Of a DNA stretch of 64,000 nt, positions 13,401 to 22,416 are shown in pieces; the stretch's first letter is position 1; the number at the start of each line of letters is the position of its first letter. The stretch is from Platerodrilus igneus. Lineage: Eukaryota; Arthropoda; Insecta; Coleoptera; Lycidae. The stretch covers positions 10,752,001 through 10,816,000 of the forward strand of contig JARFIW010001104.1 in NCBI GenBank assembly GCA_036346225.1, read 5' to 3'. Below the pieces are notes generated by a model. It was not told the origin of the DNA, did no database searches, and worked only from the letters and a program-made list of their open reading frames with translations. The translations under genes and the position numbers were made by a program.

Positions 13401-16400
13401 AGTACACGAATTGGATAAATAATGTACCACTGTGAACTTTTTGATTCTACTTGTACATATGTGGTTTTGTTTAGTGACAGGCAATGCTGCCTTGAACTTG
13501 GGTCCGATTTTATTATTAGGAATAATATTAATTGATTAAGCATTAATTTTAAAAGTAGGTTTACAGGTGTTGTTTACTGATGGTTAAAAGTGACCAACAG
13601 TTTGTGATTTTAAGGAACCATGGAATGGTCGCATGGAAAATTGCCCCTTGTTTTTATTATTGTTAAATGTGGCATTACCAGAAATGGGATCCGAATATTA
13701 TGTATTAACAATTTGTAGTAGAGTTATATCATTTTTCTTTAGTTAAGAACTTTTTAGACTTTTTTCTCTTAGTTATCAATTTTTTAGAAATTTCTAATCA
13801 GTTCAAAGATAAGGAAACAGAAAATAGGTTTTGGTTTGTTTGTGTATTTACATTTCCCTTCTTAATATTGCATGTTAATAGAAGATAGGTTCATGTGGCT
13901 GTAGAGTATTATTTATTCAATAGGTAAGCAGAAAATAATTTGTGAAAGGATATCCAGTCACCCCAATGATGAAATTTAATAAGCCGTTTGTTTTTTATTT
14001 GGAAAGAATTAACAAGGTAAGAAAATCCGTGGCAACAAAAATCTAGCGCAGGAGAACCGTCTCCTGTGTAGGGTGGAACATCTTTAAGGAGAATTGCAAG
14101 ACAATTGATGGTTTGGTGTCCAGATTATGACAACAAATAGGGCTTTTCAAAGTAAGTGGTCAGTACAACTGAATTTTTGCATTTTAGCCATTTCAAATGT
14201 GTATTTTTTCCGTAGGAACTCATTCCAACACCACTGCAGTTAAGCGGTGCACCCTTAAAATTCTAATTTATATTAGAAACAGCAAATTCAATGCAGTTAG
14301 GATACAGTCTACATTTTTTAGCAAGTAGTTAATACTAGTAAACGTGATATTTCAAATTCTGTTTATTTTAATATAAATGCAGTTCACATAATTGCGTATG
14401 AGGAAGTGATTCTATAACCAGCTGGAGAAAGCAGTAATAGAGTTAGTATAAACGCTGACATTTCATTAGGAAAGTGGCTCCGGTATAATTGCATGTTTAA
14501 CAAGTTTTGGTTAAATTGTGTTCATTAATGATTTCTAGAAATACATTAAGGAAATAAGTTCTAGAAATATATTAAAAAGCACAATCAATCATTGATTATA
14601 CATCGTAGTTTAATAAGTGCTTGAGAATAAGGATGTATTTATAACCAATCTTGGAAATCATTAATGATATTAATTTCTTGGAATACATTAAGAAAAAATA
14701 TAAAGTCTAGAATTATAGTTAAATAAAAAAATGCACAATTGGGTATTGGTTATTAGTTATAACAGAAAATATGTCTAGACATTATAGGATAATAAATTAA
14801 ACCGGCAGTTTTATTTCGAAGAAAAATAAAAATATCGTGCTGGGATAATAAATAACATAATTTGAAGCACTTAGCTGGCACATCAAGGCCTCATGAGAAA
14901 CTTCCGCATTGTTGATACAAGCACGTGTTGATCGCATGCAGACAAAGAATGACACGAGTAGCATGGCAGTAGAAGAAACTAGTAAAAACTGTACCAAAAT
15001 GAAATGAGAGACAGTCATTCACATAGGCAGCCGATGAGTTGCAGACTAATGTGAGAGCTATGTAAGACGACAGAATAGATTATGAGGGCGACTCTTTAAA
15101 CTATGCTTGCGGTTAAGAGCAGGGAAGTTTTTAGTAAGTAGAATTTGTAAGCAGGTCAACCAGAAGTAAAGAAATATGGAGTTAAATAAATAAGTAACGG
15201 GGTGATAAATTGAAGAGTTCGCCCAGCAAACATTTTCAAATTTTTGTGTTAAGTGAGAAGATGTTACCTATAGGTCAGAAAAGTAAAAGATGTACCATTA
15301 ATGAGAGAAATACTGACATTCATGGACGTCCTCAACATTTGAAAAGGTAAATTGCAAATTAAATTTGAACCTTTTGAATAATTAGTAAATTTCGCTATTT
15401 GCATGTATTTTTTTTAAATATTAGTTGTATATGTTGTAACAATTTTTTTATAAAGTGTAACAACGTTTCATAAAGAAAAGAAAAAATGAAAAAATTAACT
15501 AAAATTACTTATTTGCAACCTTAAATAAGTTTTCATATTCATAATAAAATTGTGTGAAAGGATTTACTGGAAAACTATTAGTCCCGCAAATGTCTAAGTG
15601 CTGGGGGATCTTGGCAGCCACAGGCTGTTTAACCCCCTTCACTGAATCTCGGTGAAATAGGACATAAAATTAGAAAACAATAGAAGGGAAACCGAGCTGT
15701 ATATAGTCTGTGTTAGAATTTCAGGGAACTGTGTGGGCTAGCTCAGAATATAAATAAGTGCAGGTACATGTCCAACCAGTTGTGAGACAGAAAACCTAAT
15801 GACGAAAAAAATAAGCGCAGATAAATCTGATGATTATTATAAACAACTACAGGTGTTGGTTGTGAAATATCTACAATTAATATTGACTGTGCGAAAAGAT
15901 ATATTGGAAAAAATATTAACTCGGCAAATGTTCAAGTGCTGAGGGGTAGTAGGAAAAGCAGACAGAAAAACGGTAGCAGCCTTTTGGAATGTTGTGCTTC
16001 AGATGTATGAGGATGAAGGCATGGACATACAAAGCTAATAATAGGTTATAGAAATAGTAGGAGAACAAGGATATCTGTAGAAAAAAATTAGCAAAAATAA
16101 GAGAAGAGCAGAATACGTTCTAAGTCATTTTTGGGGAATAGTATGGGATATATTACAAGCAGAGATAGGAAAAAGGAAGTAAATGTAGATCTAGATCAGA
16201 TAGTGATAGCTGCAGACTGTGCAAATTTCAGGGAAATGTGTAGGTTAGTTCAGAATAGGAAACAATGAGGGTACGCGTGTAAGCAGTTCCAGGACTGAAG
16301 ACCTAATGATGATGATGGAAAACAATAAACTATCCGTTATTTCCTATTAATTTTACTGCAAATTTAAATTCGATACTTCATTGTAATATCAAATTAAATA

Positions 16401-19400
16401 CTTCAAGTGCTTGAAATCTTGTTGTGAATGTCAAGGTAATCGTCTAAAATAGCATTTTATCATAAGGAATTACAAGTATATAAGTTATTATTCTCAAATA
16501 TGTCAAGGTTTTCCAAGTTGTTCTATAAACACGACTCGTGGCTGTCCTGATTCTAATAAGCATCTGTCTTCTTTGATATAAATTCAGTGTAGATAGGGTT
16601 TTCCAGGTTGAATCGTTCCTATGAACCGTAATAATAATATCGGACTTTCATTTCATTCTCTAAGAAGTTCACAAAGGGGGTCGTTGTAGCACAACCTAAA
16701 GATTATAATACCATGTTTCCCTTCAGAAATATCAATCAGAAGTAGTTTGTGTTCTGTAACATGAAAATAGGACGTTGATATCAATGAATGTTTATGGTCT
16801 GCGCCTAATTAAATCCTGTACCACAGAAGAATAGTTCCGTAAAAGTAGCTTTCTACAACTTGCTATTACAATACATTTCTAAAGAAAAAAAAATGGTTGT
16901 ATTAAACAATCTCCCTTAAAACTTGCAACGTTAATACCCTCACTAACTAACCTAGTAGTAAAAACACCATCATTTCAGTCCATAAGATTCTTTTCATAAA
17001 ATAGTAAGTATATTAAAAATTTCGATTTTTTAGTTTCAGATATTTTGTTAAAAGAAAATAACTTAAGCAAAATCCTAATTAAAATTTTGTAACAATTACA
17101 GTTTTGTCATTTGCGAGAAACTGGTCTGCAGAAATTCTGTTAAAAGAATTCTTTCTGAAATGATTTGTAACAAAATTAGTCTTGCATAAAAAAAGAAAAC
17201 CCACTTAACATTCCTTCTCTATACACTAAAATTTAGCTAATTTGAATACGTACATAGAATGCCAGATAAACCATAGTTAAAGTACCAAATCTGTAAATGC
17301 ATGAAGTATTTACAAATCCTGTTTGAATAATTAAAGCTAAAAACCTATGATATTTGTAATGTTATTGAATATGAATTTTATAGAGTTATGATAAAAATAT
17401 TTATCTATCGAAAATGAAATAGACGCGTCTTGCGTTAGCAATTTTACATGTCTTGTAATTTAAGAGTGGCATGTGTTAAATTTTTTTTTTTATAGAGAAG
17501 GACATCCAATTGATTCAGACAAGATCTACCCTATATTTTTTCATACTATATTTATCCAAGAAGTAAAATAACGAATAAGAATTAGCAAACACGGAAAATG
17601 GTTTTCTGTATCTGCCCTTCAAAATTAATTAATAGTTGTTAGATACAGTGGCGTCTAACTTAAGATTGCATTTTCTTTATTGGACTAAGTAAATTCAGCC
17701 CCGACCTACCTCTAACTCTTCCTTGAGATAATAGCAAATTTAGCCGAAGGCATAAAGTTTTTAGCCTTTCCATCTTCTAAATATAAAACTTTATTTTTTT
17801 AAAGTGCAAAACTCCAGCATGTATAAAAAACAAAACTGTAGCAATGTTTGTGTTTATCGCTAGTTAAAGAGTTAGCGAAGCGATCTTTTTAAGAGACAAT
17901 TGAATGGTGGCACGGTGAATGTTGCATTAAACTATGTTTTCGTTTATTGCTGTTTAGAACATAACCCGAAAGGGGATTGGAATGTTATTTATCAATATTT
18001 TGAAAATGAAACAATTGGTGTGGTAAGATTATTTCTTTTGTAGTTAAGGACCTTTTAGTAATGTATGTGCATGCCTGGCCAGTATGATGATAGTAAACTG
18101 TAGAAAAATTAGGTTCATTTTTTCTTAAGGAAAATGTACCGATATTTATATTTCAAATATTTAATGTTGATAGGGAGTAAGTGTAAGTTGGATGTTGAAG
18201 TCTTATTTAGCAAAAAATGTATAGATACCAAATTGTGAAAGAATATCTAACTACCCCAGCGATGTAACAGTAACAGCCGGAATTAGGGGAGGTCAACCTT
18301 TTAAATTTCTTTAACTGATCCAAACTTAATGAATTGTTTTCTTATAAGTTCTTTTTTTAACGAGAGGGAAAGGCAACCCATAGAAAATTTTTAAAACACA
18401 TTTCTAACATGATTAAAAAACTGTAAAACACCAAAAGGGAAATCACAAGGACCAAATTTTACTAAATCTATGTTGCGAAATATACGTCATAACTTAAATA
18501 ATTGTTTACAAGTAAATGCAACCTAATTGGAATAACCAATTTTCAGATAGGGAGGAATATCGCGAGAAATGTTTTGTGGGGTATTGGTGGTTTGGCACCT
18601 TACCAATTGTAACAACCAAAAAATTAGAAAACTTTTCAAGGTAAGTAAGTAAGCATTTTAATGTAGCTTTTGGAATTTGACAGTCTACCTGTTTGTATTT
18701 TTTCTGTCAAGATCCACTCTCATGCCACTGCAGCTAGTCAGCATATCCACTGTTATGGCATCCCGCTCCCACAGGGTAAACTAAATTCGAAATTAGTAAG
18801 TGTTAACATAACGTTATTTCCGCCAGTAATAATTACTTCATTTATAATTTATAAAAATTACTGTAAAAGCTTGCTTATAAACTCATGTTAAATGTTTCCG
18901 GTTGTTAATCATTCCTTGATTATATATTTAAGAATGACAAGAAAACCATAAAATGATAGAAATTTCATGCAGGTTTGATAATTGAATGTACATAAATGCC
19001 AAGTAACACTAAAGAAGCAAATATAAAAATTGCACAGAATGTTAATGAGTAAAACAGTCAGGTTTGGCAAAAATGAAACTAAAATTACAATAAAAAAAGT
19101 TAATACTTTGTTTCAGTAATTTTTTTAAGAGGCATTTTTCAGGACAAAAGAATTATTATTAATGAACATATATTAAAATACTCAATTAAGTTGAAGGTGT
19201 CTTCTGATGCAAATAAAGTTACATTTGAATGATCTGACTCTGCCATTCAGTTAATAAAAGAAATCTTGTAACAATGCAACTAAAGAACGGCATAAATAAA
19301 CAACGCCGTTTGTACATAAACGCATTCAATATACCACTTTTTTGTGGGAATGCGAAGATTTTCATACCTGTAGATGTTGCTGTGGTTCTAGCTAATTTCT

Positions 19401-20744
19401 ACGATTCTCTAATTCGTCTACACTTTGCTATTCTTTTTTGCTTGATCGAAATTGATACGCGTGACCTAGAACATGTCAGTGTTCAGTCACGGCTGAACGA
19501 CTAGACTGACTAGTCCTAAGAAACCGTTTGCGGTTGTTAATTTTAGTTTGCCTATTTCTCCTTATCATAACTAAAAGGTCTGTTATGAATCTCTAAAGGT
19601 CTTAAAGCTGTTGTGAGTCTTTAGGGGCAGTGAGACCTTAGTGGCACATTTCTGAATGATTTTGATGTTATATCTGTGTAAGATTTTACCAGGTCCGCAG
19701 TGCCGTACGATGAATAGATAAAATACCTTTTCTCCATGGCAAAAAAATCATAATCTGGAAATCAGTATAACTCAAAAAGAGCTAAGTTAATACCTGCCCT
19801 CCATATGGGAAGTGGTACTGAGCACATTGAAGCACAAATCCTACCTTACGTTCAAGAATAACGATAGCAACCTATGATTGCACCGTGTGCTCATGCCATA
19901 AGTAAAAATGGCTATATAAGCCCTCACTTTCCTTTTGTTCTTCAGTTATTTTGTCATAAAACACCTTTTGACATATAAGTTGTACTCGTCCACAAGTAAC
20001 TGCCCTATTCAATACTTTGCTGCATGACTCTTATCAGTTTAATTGGATGTGTGAGTCTGCATGTTCGGAAGTATTGATGATGTTTTGTTCTAAAGATGTC
20101 CATGGTAAAGGTGGACAAATAAACTATGTTGGAAGTGGTCAGTGGTGTCAAAAGATTCGTCTGAAATGTCACCAGTGTCCTCAGTGTCCCTGCCCGCCTA
20201 CTTTATCAAATCTCAATTTAAGGTTCCACGTAAAAATTTTAAATTACATATTATTAACTTACCTCTGCCCAGAAGCACACAATTAAAGAAGAACCTGACA
20301 TAAGCAATGGATAATATGCAGATAACAAACTTGAAGACCACGAGTGTTTAAAATGATTCTAAAACAATATAAGATAACCATGTAAATATATTATGTTAAT
20401 AAACTTACTGGCGATGTAAAATATGCTCCACGTATTAAACTGGCAAGAAATGTAACAAGGTACAATAATTTTTGTGTTGTAATTTGGCAAGCCTTTGTAA
20501 ATTTCGGTGTTTTGAGCCGCTGGTACTCAGAAACAATACACATTAAAAGTTGAATTGCAGAGACAAGTGCAACTAGTAAAAATACACCACCTATACCAGC
20601 ATGATATGGCAAATTTGGTCCATCACAATAATCTCCAGAAAAACGAATTTCACATATGCAGGTTCCATTGTGGCATTCGCCTCTTCCTGAGCAATCACCG
20701 ATACAGCTCAGTAGATCCGACATCAAAAACAGGTGTCGAAACAT
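1308..20744 (-). CDS. Multi-pass membrane RING-CH (MARCH-type) E3 ubiquitin ligase with EGF-like N-terminus, four coding exons
   Basis: The CDS joins 20744-20409, 10004-9759, 9707-8923 and 1446-1308, giving 501 residues and a stop. All splice sites are GT/AG, with phases 0, 0 and 2 that fit together. Residues 14-40 hold six cysteines spaced like an EGF module (C14, C18, C24, C29, C31, C40). Hydrophobic helices lie near 50-72, 92-111, 130-150, 169-190, 235-255 and 272-293. A RING-CH domain follows with ligands C337, C340, C353, C355, H363, C366, C384 and C387 (C4HC3, H-x2-C), then helices near 411-434 and 440-457 and a polar tail. Known RING-CH proteins recruit E2 enzymes and ubiquitinate membrane proteins; that role here is inferred. 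An in-frame TAG precedes the ATG, supporting the start. Six apparent helices before the RING would put EGF and RING on the same side of the membrane, so one helix is probably miscounted. I do not recognise a specific orthologue name. Confidence 0.88.
2431..2501. repeat. 26-bp inverted repeat (hairpin)
   Basis: Arms at 2431-2456 and 2476-2501 match in inverted orientation with one mismatch around a 19-nt loop. It lies within intron 3 of the RING-CH gene, so it would fold in the pre-mRNA. It may be a short foldback remnant; no target duplication is clear. Confidence 0.7.
2560..3110 (+). pseudogene. Ty3/Gypsy integrase relic, N-terminal zinc region and start of catalytic core
   Basis: Translated piecewise, the stretch from 2820 shows HEGIVKVKTNVRAYFWWTRL, the usual H-x-G plus YFWW-type segment before a Gypsy integrase core. 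It then shows a HIDFLG-like segment near 3000 and IVDSFSK near 3050, which in the family surround the first catalytic Asp. Stops and frame changes interrupt it repeatedly. The upstream part (2567-2776) is in the right place for the preceding integrase N-terminus but is not recognisable by itself. The core continues at 4560 after about 1.45 kb of unrelated sequence. Confidence 0.7.
3111..4559. other. Sequence separating the two halves of a Gypsy integrase relic
   Basis: No gene is seen. The integrase homology stops near 3110 and resumes near 4560, so this 1.45 kb probably contains an insertion, although I cannot find clean ends. It includes a short tandem array at 4072-4176. Confidence 0.4.
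4072..4176. repeat. Degenerate 27-bp tandem array, about four units
   Basis: Units starting near 4072, 4099, 4126 and 4150 share a TTTAG/TTTAA start and a CGCNATAA or CGTGAATCCATAA end. Spacing is close to 27 bp, with clear divergence between the first two and last two units. Confidence 0.55.
4560..4840 (+). pseudogene. Ty3/Gypsy integrase relic, rest of catalytic core
   Basis: The plus-strand reading contains TIDKYHEYFARYGLLKMVQT followed by DNG, the family motif around the second catalytic Asp (F-x-R-x-G-x-P..-D-N-G). After a frame change it contains a segment ending SIWNFKFSLKKSLNE, which resembles the helix after the catalytic Glu. The expected PYHP..NG segment is degraded. It belongs with the fragment at 2560-3110. 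Confidence 0.65.
4841..5999. other. Strand-asymmetric, T-rich stretch before an LTR-like repeat
   Basis: The plus strand is strongly T-rich and the minus strand A-rich from about 5190 to 5950. Several open frames arise, the longest clear one on the minus strand at 5577-5948 (listed separately). Plus-strand frames in the same stretch look like composition artefacts. Confidence 0.4.
5577..5948 (-). CDS. Lys/Asn-rich hypothetical ORF next to an LTR-like repeat
   Basis: A 123-codon frame starts with ATG in the context GGAATGG, 52 bp from the boundary of the LTR-like repeat at 6000. Read on the minus strand it would follow that repeat directly, as gag does in an LTR retrotransposon. The product is basic and rich in Lys, Asn, Arg and Thr, with no zinc knuckle or other motif I recognise. 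A-rich composition alone could keep this frame open, so it may be spurious. If real it would be a gag-like remnant. Confidence 0.2.
   Translation of the reverse strand: MDSTKNPTTKKNKKKFAYKQAKKNNKSTSIRPDRPIVETIGFQTKKKLNWNINESEPRRKDKRKMGTKQSRRTKVERSQHCEVVKGRMFLKSNSKVINLQNRIGFPRRNQNKKKKKSENETEQ
6000..7349 (+). mobile_element. LTR-like dispersed repeat, copy 1 (about 1.35 kb)
   Basis: It starts TGTTAAGTTTATTTTCGG and ends ACGTAGCA, matching the ends of the copies at 22417-23936 and 29731-31071. It also shares internal blocks with them, including a TACCTTGTTTTAG block, a GC-richer block near 6570-6720 ending GACACATGGGCGAG, and a TTTCAGGCCT block near 7240. Flanking tetranucleotides are GATT and GCTT, so a 4-bp target duplication would carry one mismatch. 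The TG...CA ends support LTR identity. No primer-binding site starting TGG is seen beside either end. Confidence 0.6.
7350..8102. other. Intron 3 sequence with no recognised feature
   Basis: AT-rich, with only short open frames and no recognised motif. Confidence 0.4.
8103..8239. mobile_element. Small foldback element (MITE-like)
   Basis: Imperfect inverted arms of about 40 bp lie at roughly 8103-8145 and 8197-8239. Both contain AATAGTATATT-like outer ends and the inner block CTTTTCATGG / CCATGAAAAG. About 50 bp separates the arms. No target duplication could be fixed. Confidence 0.5.
8240..8922. other. Intron 3 sequence with no recognised feature
   Basis: AT-rich. The donor side of intron 3 is at 8922-8917 on the minus strand (GTAAGT). 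Confidence 0.4.
8923..9707 (-). CDS. RING-CH gene, exon 3 (helices 5-8 and RING-CH domain)
   Basis: The exon begins after TTATTTTAG at 9708 and ends before GTAAGT at 8922, in phase 2. It encodes a leader starting VRGGFIKTQVQLATAEGE, two hydrophobic helices, an acidic Asn/Asp-rich linker, and the RING-CH domain, which runs from ECWICYD through PCSCIG and HHDCLRRWLM to CKVCDQPY. Two further helices follow. Reading through the donor would add one lysine and a TAA, so an intron-retaining transcript would give a protein lacking only the exon 4 tail. Confidence 0.92.
9759..10004 (-). CDS. RING-CH gene, exon 2 (helices 3-4)
   Basis: An 82-codon phase-0 exon sits between acceptor TTTCGACAG (ending 10005) and donor GTTAGT (from 9758). 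It starts AFHLPGIPLEKPRFLSKS and carries two hydrophobic helices separated by an acidic loop. The following intron is only 51 bp (9758-9708), a size typical of insect short introns. Frame continuity into exon 3 (YFK then VRGGF) is clean. Confidence 0.88.
10440..11590 (+). pseudogene. Ty3/Gypsy pol relic: RNase H and integrase N-terminus
   Basis: Near 10450 the translation resembles the start of a Gypsy RNase H (D-x-Q-K-A-F-N). Further on are a QTDA-like segment, an IENFRSYVKGTQF segment and ALIWLNNLKQSARRLVRW. A short frame at 10752-11054 then contains RTSGKLNIIPDALSRDMPAL, the standard end of Gypsy RNase H. Near 11440-11510 the sequence HDDPTSAHLGITKTIYRI matches the integrase zinc-binding start. 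Several stops and frame shifts, and about 350 bp of unmatched sequence (11055-11400), show it is dead. It lies in intron 1 of the RING-CH gene, antisense to it. Confidence 0.8.
11591..13019. other. Intron 1 sequence with no recognised feature
   Basis: AT-rich, with short open frames only and no motif recognised. Confidence 0.4.
13020..13120 (+). repeat. Dispersed repeat D, copy 1
   Basis: It shares a block including CCTGTATGTTTGTTGTGG and a following AAACCACT..AGTTTTTAAAAT block with the inverted copy at 34785-34895. Family unknown. The sequence on either side (to 13345) contains a 65-codon frame with no recognisable similarity. Confidence 0.5.
13560..14340 (+). repeat. Degenerate dispersed repeat C, copy 1
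   Basis: Ordered blocks shared with 17860-18890 include TGTGAAAG.ATATC.A...ACCCCA, TGTATTTTTTC.GT and CCACTGCAG. Similarity is patchy and the element type is unknown. Confidence 0.4.
14341..15424. other. Intron 1 sequence with a weak internal duplication
   Basis: No gene is seen. Two stretches (about 14524-14600 and 14662-14750) share CATTAATGAT, ATACATTAAG and a GCACAAT..TT block, suggesting an old tandem duplication with a spacing near 138 bp. Confidence 0.35.
15425..17840 (+). repeat. Degenerate dispersed repeat B, copy 1 (about 2.4 kb)
   Basis: It aligns block by block with 21500-27030: TGTAACAATTTTTT at the start, TTTGAAATCTTGTTGTGA, GGTTGTATTAAACAA, GGCTAAAAACCTGTGATAT-like text, and near the end a CC(A/T)CCTCTAACT block. 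Within it, two stretches (about 15590-15815 and 15920-16320) both start with AAGTGCTG(A/G)GGG and end with CCTAATGA plus a short GA/GAT-rich tail. They look like two tandem 3' ends of a LINE- or SINE-like sequence. No intact ORF is present. Confidence 0.55.
17860..18890 (+). repeat. Degenerate dispersed repeat C, copy 2
   Basis: It follows repeat B copy 1 and shares ordered blocks with 13560-14340. The element type is unknown. A 73-codon frame inside it has no recognisable similarity. Confidence 0.4.
18891..20408. other. Intron 1 sequence with no recognised feature
   Basis: Short open frames at 19274-19504 and 20017-20286 show no family motif. The donor of intron 1 is at 20408-20401 on the minus strand (GTAAGTTT). 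Confidence 0.35.
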
Positions 20745-20762
20745 TCCTGATGTCTAATTAGC
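20409..20762 (-). CDS. RING-CH gene, exon 1 (start codon, EGF-like module, helices 1-2)
   Basis: The coding part is 20744-20409 (112 codons), ending in phase 0 before GTAAGT. An acceptor-like TTTTTGTTACAG ends at 20763 and is followed by 18 nt carrying an in-frame TAG before the ATG, so at least one upstream non-coding exon probably exists. The protein starts MFRHLFLMSDLLS, too short for a standard cleaved signal peptide, then carries the six-cysteine EGF-like segment CIGDCSGRGECHNGTCIC plus a later cysteine. A long hydrophobic helix (about 50-72) could serve as a reverse signal anchor, placing the EGF module outside the cytosol. A basic loop (EYQRLKTPKFTKACQ) fits the cytosolic side after helix 1. 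Confidence 0.88.
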
Positions 20763-21499
20763 CTGTAACAAAAATAACTATTTTTAAAATAAAAAACTCA
20801 GAAGAAAATAAGTAACAATTCTTTAGAAAAATTTTATCATACAATTCTTTTATAAACAAAAATAAATATAATAAATATCATTAGAAACAAAAAAAACTAT
20901 AAAAGTTCTATCTGATACCACATTTCAGGATAAGATAATTGTGTTTATTGTGACCTTTACTCAGACACATTTGTTATAATCTTTTAAGAGCTGGAAATTG
21001 GAATATGATCTATGAAATAATAATTTGGAGGAATATCAAATATAACTTCAATTTATCTTCATCTGTAGCTGGTTGATCAAGAATTATAAAAGCTACAATT
21101 GCATTTTCAATCTTTTAATTTATAATTGGCCATTAATAATTATCGATTAGAATTATGTAGCAATCTTAAATAGATTAATGCAATGCCCTTTCAAAATTGA
21201 AACTCAGAAAATACTTGATACTGAGACGGTTACCTTTCTATTTTTTACAAAAATATTGGATAAAGCTTAATGTAGGTATACCCTTATTTCCTCAGATTTA
21301 AGAGTACATAAATTTCACATCTCTAAATATGAAGCAAACCATCTGGGTTAATGAAGGGATGTTCTTCTTATTGCTTCTGTCTATCATTTTTTATTTCTGT
21401 CCTAATCTTCCAGCATTTCCATTTTCTGATTTGTCAAGTACTGATTCTCGTCCTTCATGCCGTATTCGGCCTATGGAATCTTTTCCTATACAGAATATC
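20763..21499. other. Sequence upstream of exon 1 with no recognised feature
   Basis: AT-rich. It probably begins an intron in the 5' untranslated region of the RING-CH gene, given the acceptor at 20763. No promoter can be identified. Confidence 0.35.
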
Positions 21500-22416
21500 A
21501 AATAACTTGTAACAATTTTTTGGTATACAGAAAAAAAATGAAAAAGTTTTCTAAATTTGCTTATTTGCAATCCTAAATAAGTTTACGTGTTCATAGTAAA
21601 TTTTTAGTTCCTGATGTACAACAATAAACAATATTCGCTATTTCCTATTAATTGTATTGCTAGGTTAAATTTCACACTTTGTTGTAATAACAAGTTATGT
21701 ATTTCAGGTGTTTGAAATCTTGTTGTGAGCGTCATTCAACTCCAAGGTAATCTTTTAAAATAACCCTTTAACATTAGGAATTGTAAGTAAATACGTTATT
21801 ATTCTCAAACATTTCAAGTGTTCCAAGTTGTTTTATAAACATGGCCGGTGGTCCGTCATGGTTTTGTTGAGCATGTCTTCTTTGGCATGGTTTTGTGTAA
21901 ATAGGGTTTTCCGGGACGAATCGTTCTTATGATCTGTTTGAATAACGTGTCTACTGCAGTTCCATCCTCCAAGAAGCTTGTAATGGGGTCTTTGATGCAC
22001 AAAACTTAAGGATTCAAATACAGTTTTTTCCTTCAGAGATGTTGGTCTGAGGTAGTTGGTTCTGATATACGAAAATGGGCCGTTGATGTCAACAAATTTT
22101 TATGATTTAGCCAAATTAAAATCATGCACCACAGCAGAGTAGTTCCATCAGGGTGACTATCCACAACTCGCTATTAGGGGTGAGTGATTTATTCTGTTGC
22201 TGAATTCGTTAAAAGAATTTATGAAAAAACGGTTGTATTAAACAACTTCCCTTATGAGACGTCAATACACTCGTTAACAAAACTAGAAGTAAAAATACCA
22301 TCAATTCAGTTCATTGGATTATTTTCGTAAAACAGAAATTATAATGAGAGCTTTCTTTTGTTCTTCCTAATTTGCAAGAGAGCGGACTAAAGAAATTATT
22401 TTTAAAATATTTCTTT
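21500..22416 (+). repeat. Dispersed repeat B, copy 2, left part
   Basis: It aligns with 15425-17130, lacking the tandem LINE/SINE-like ends found there, and is interrupted at 22416 by the LTR-like insertion. Confidence 0.6.
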
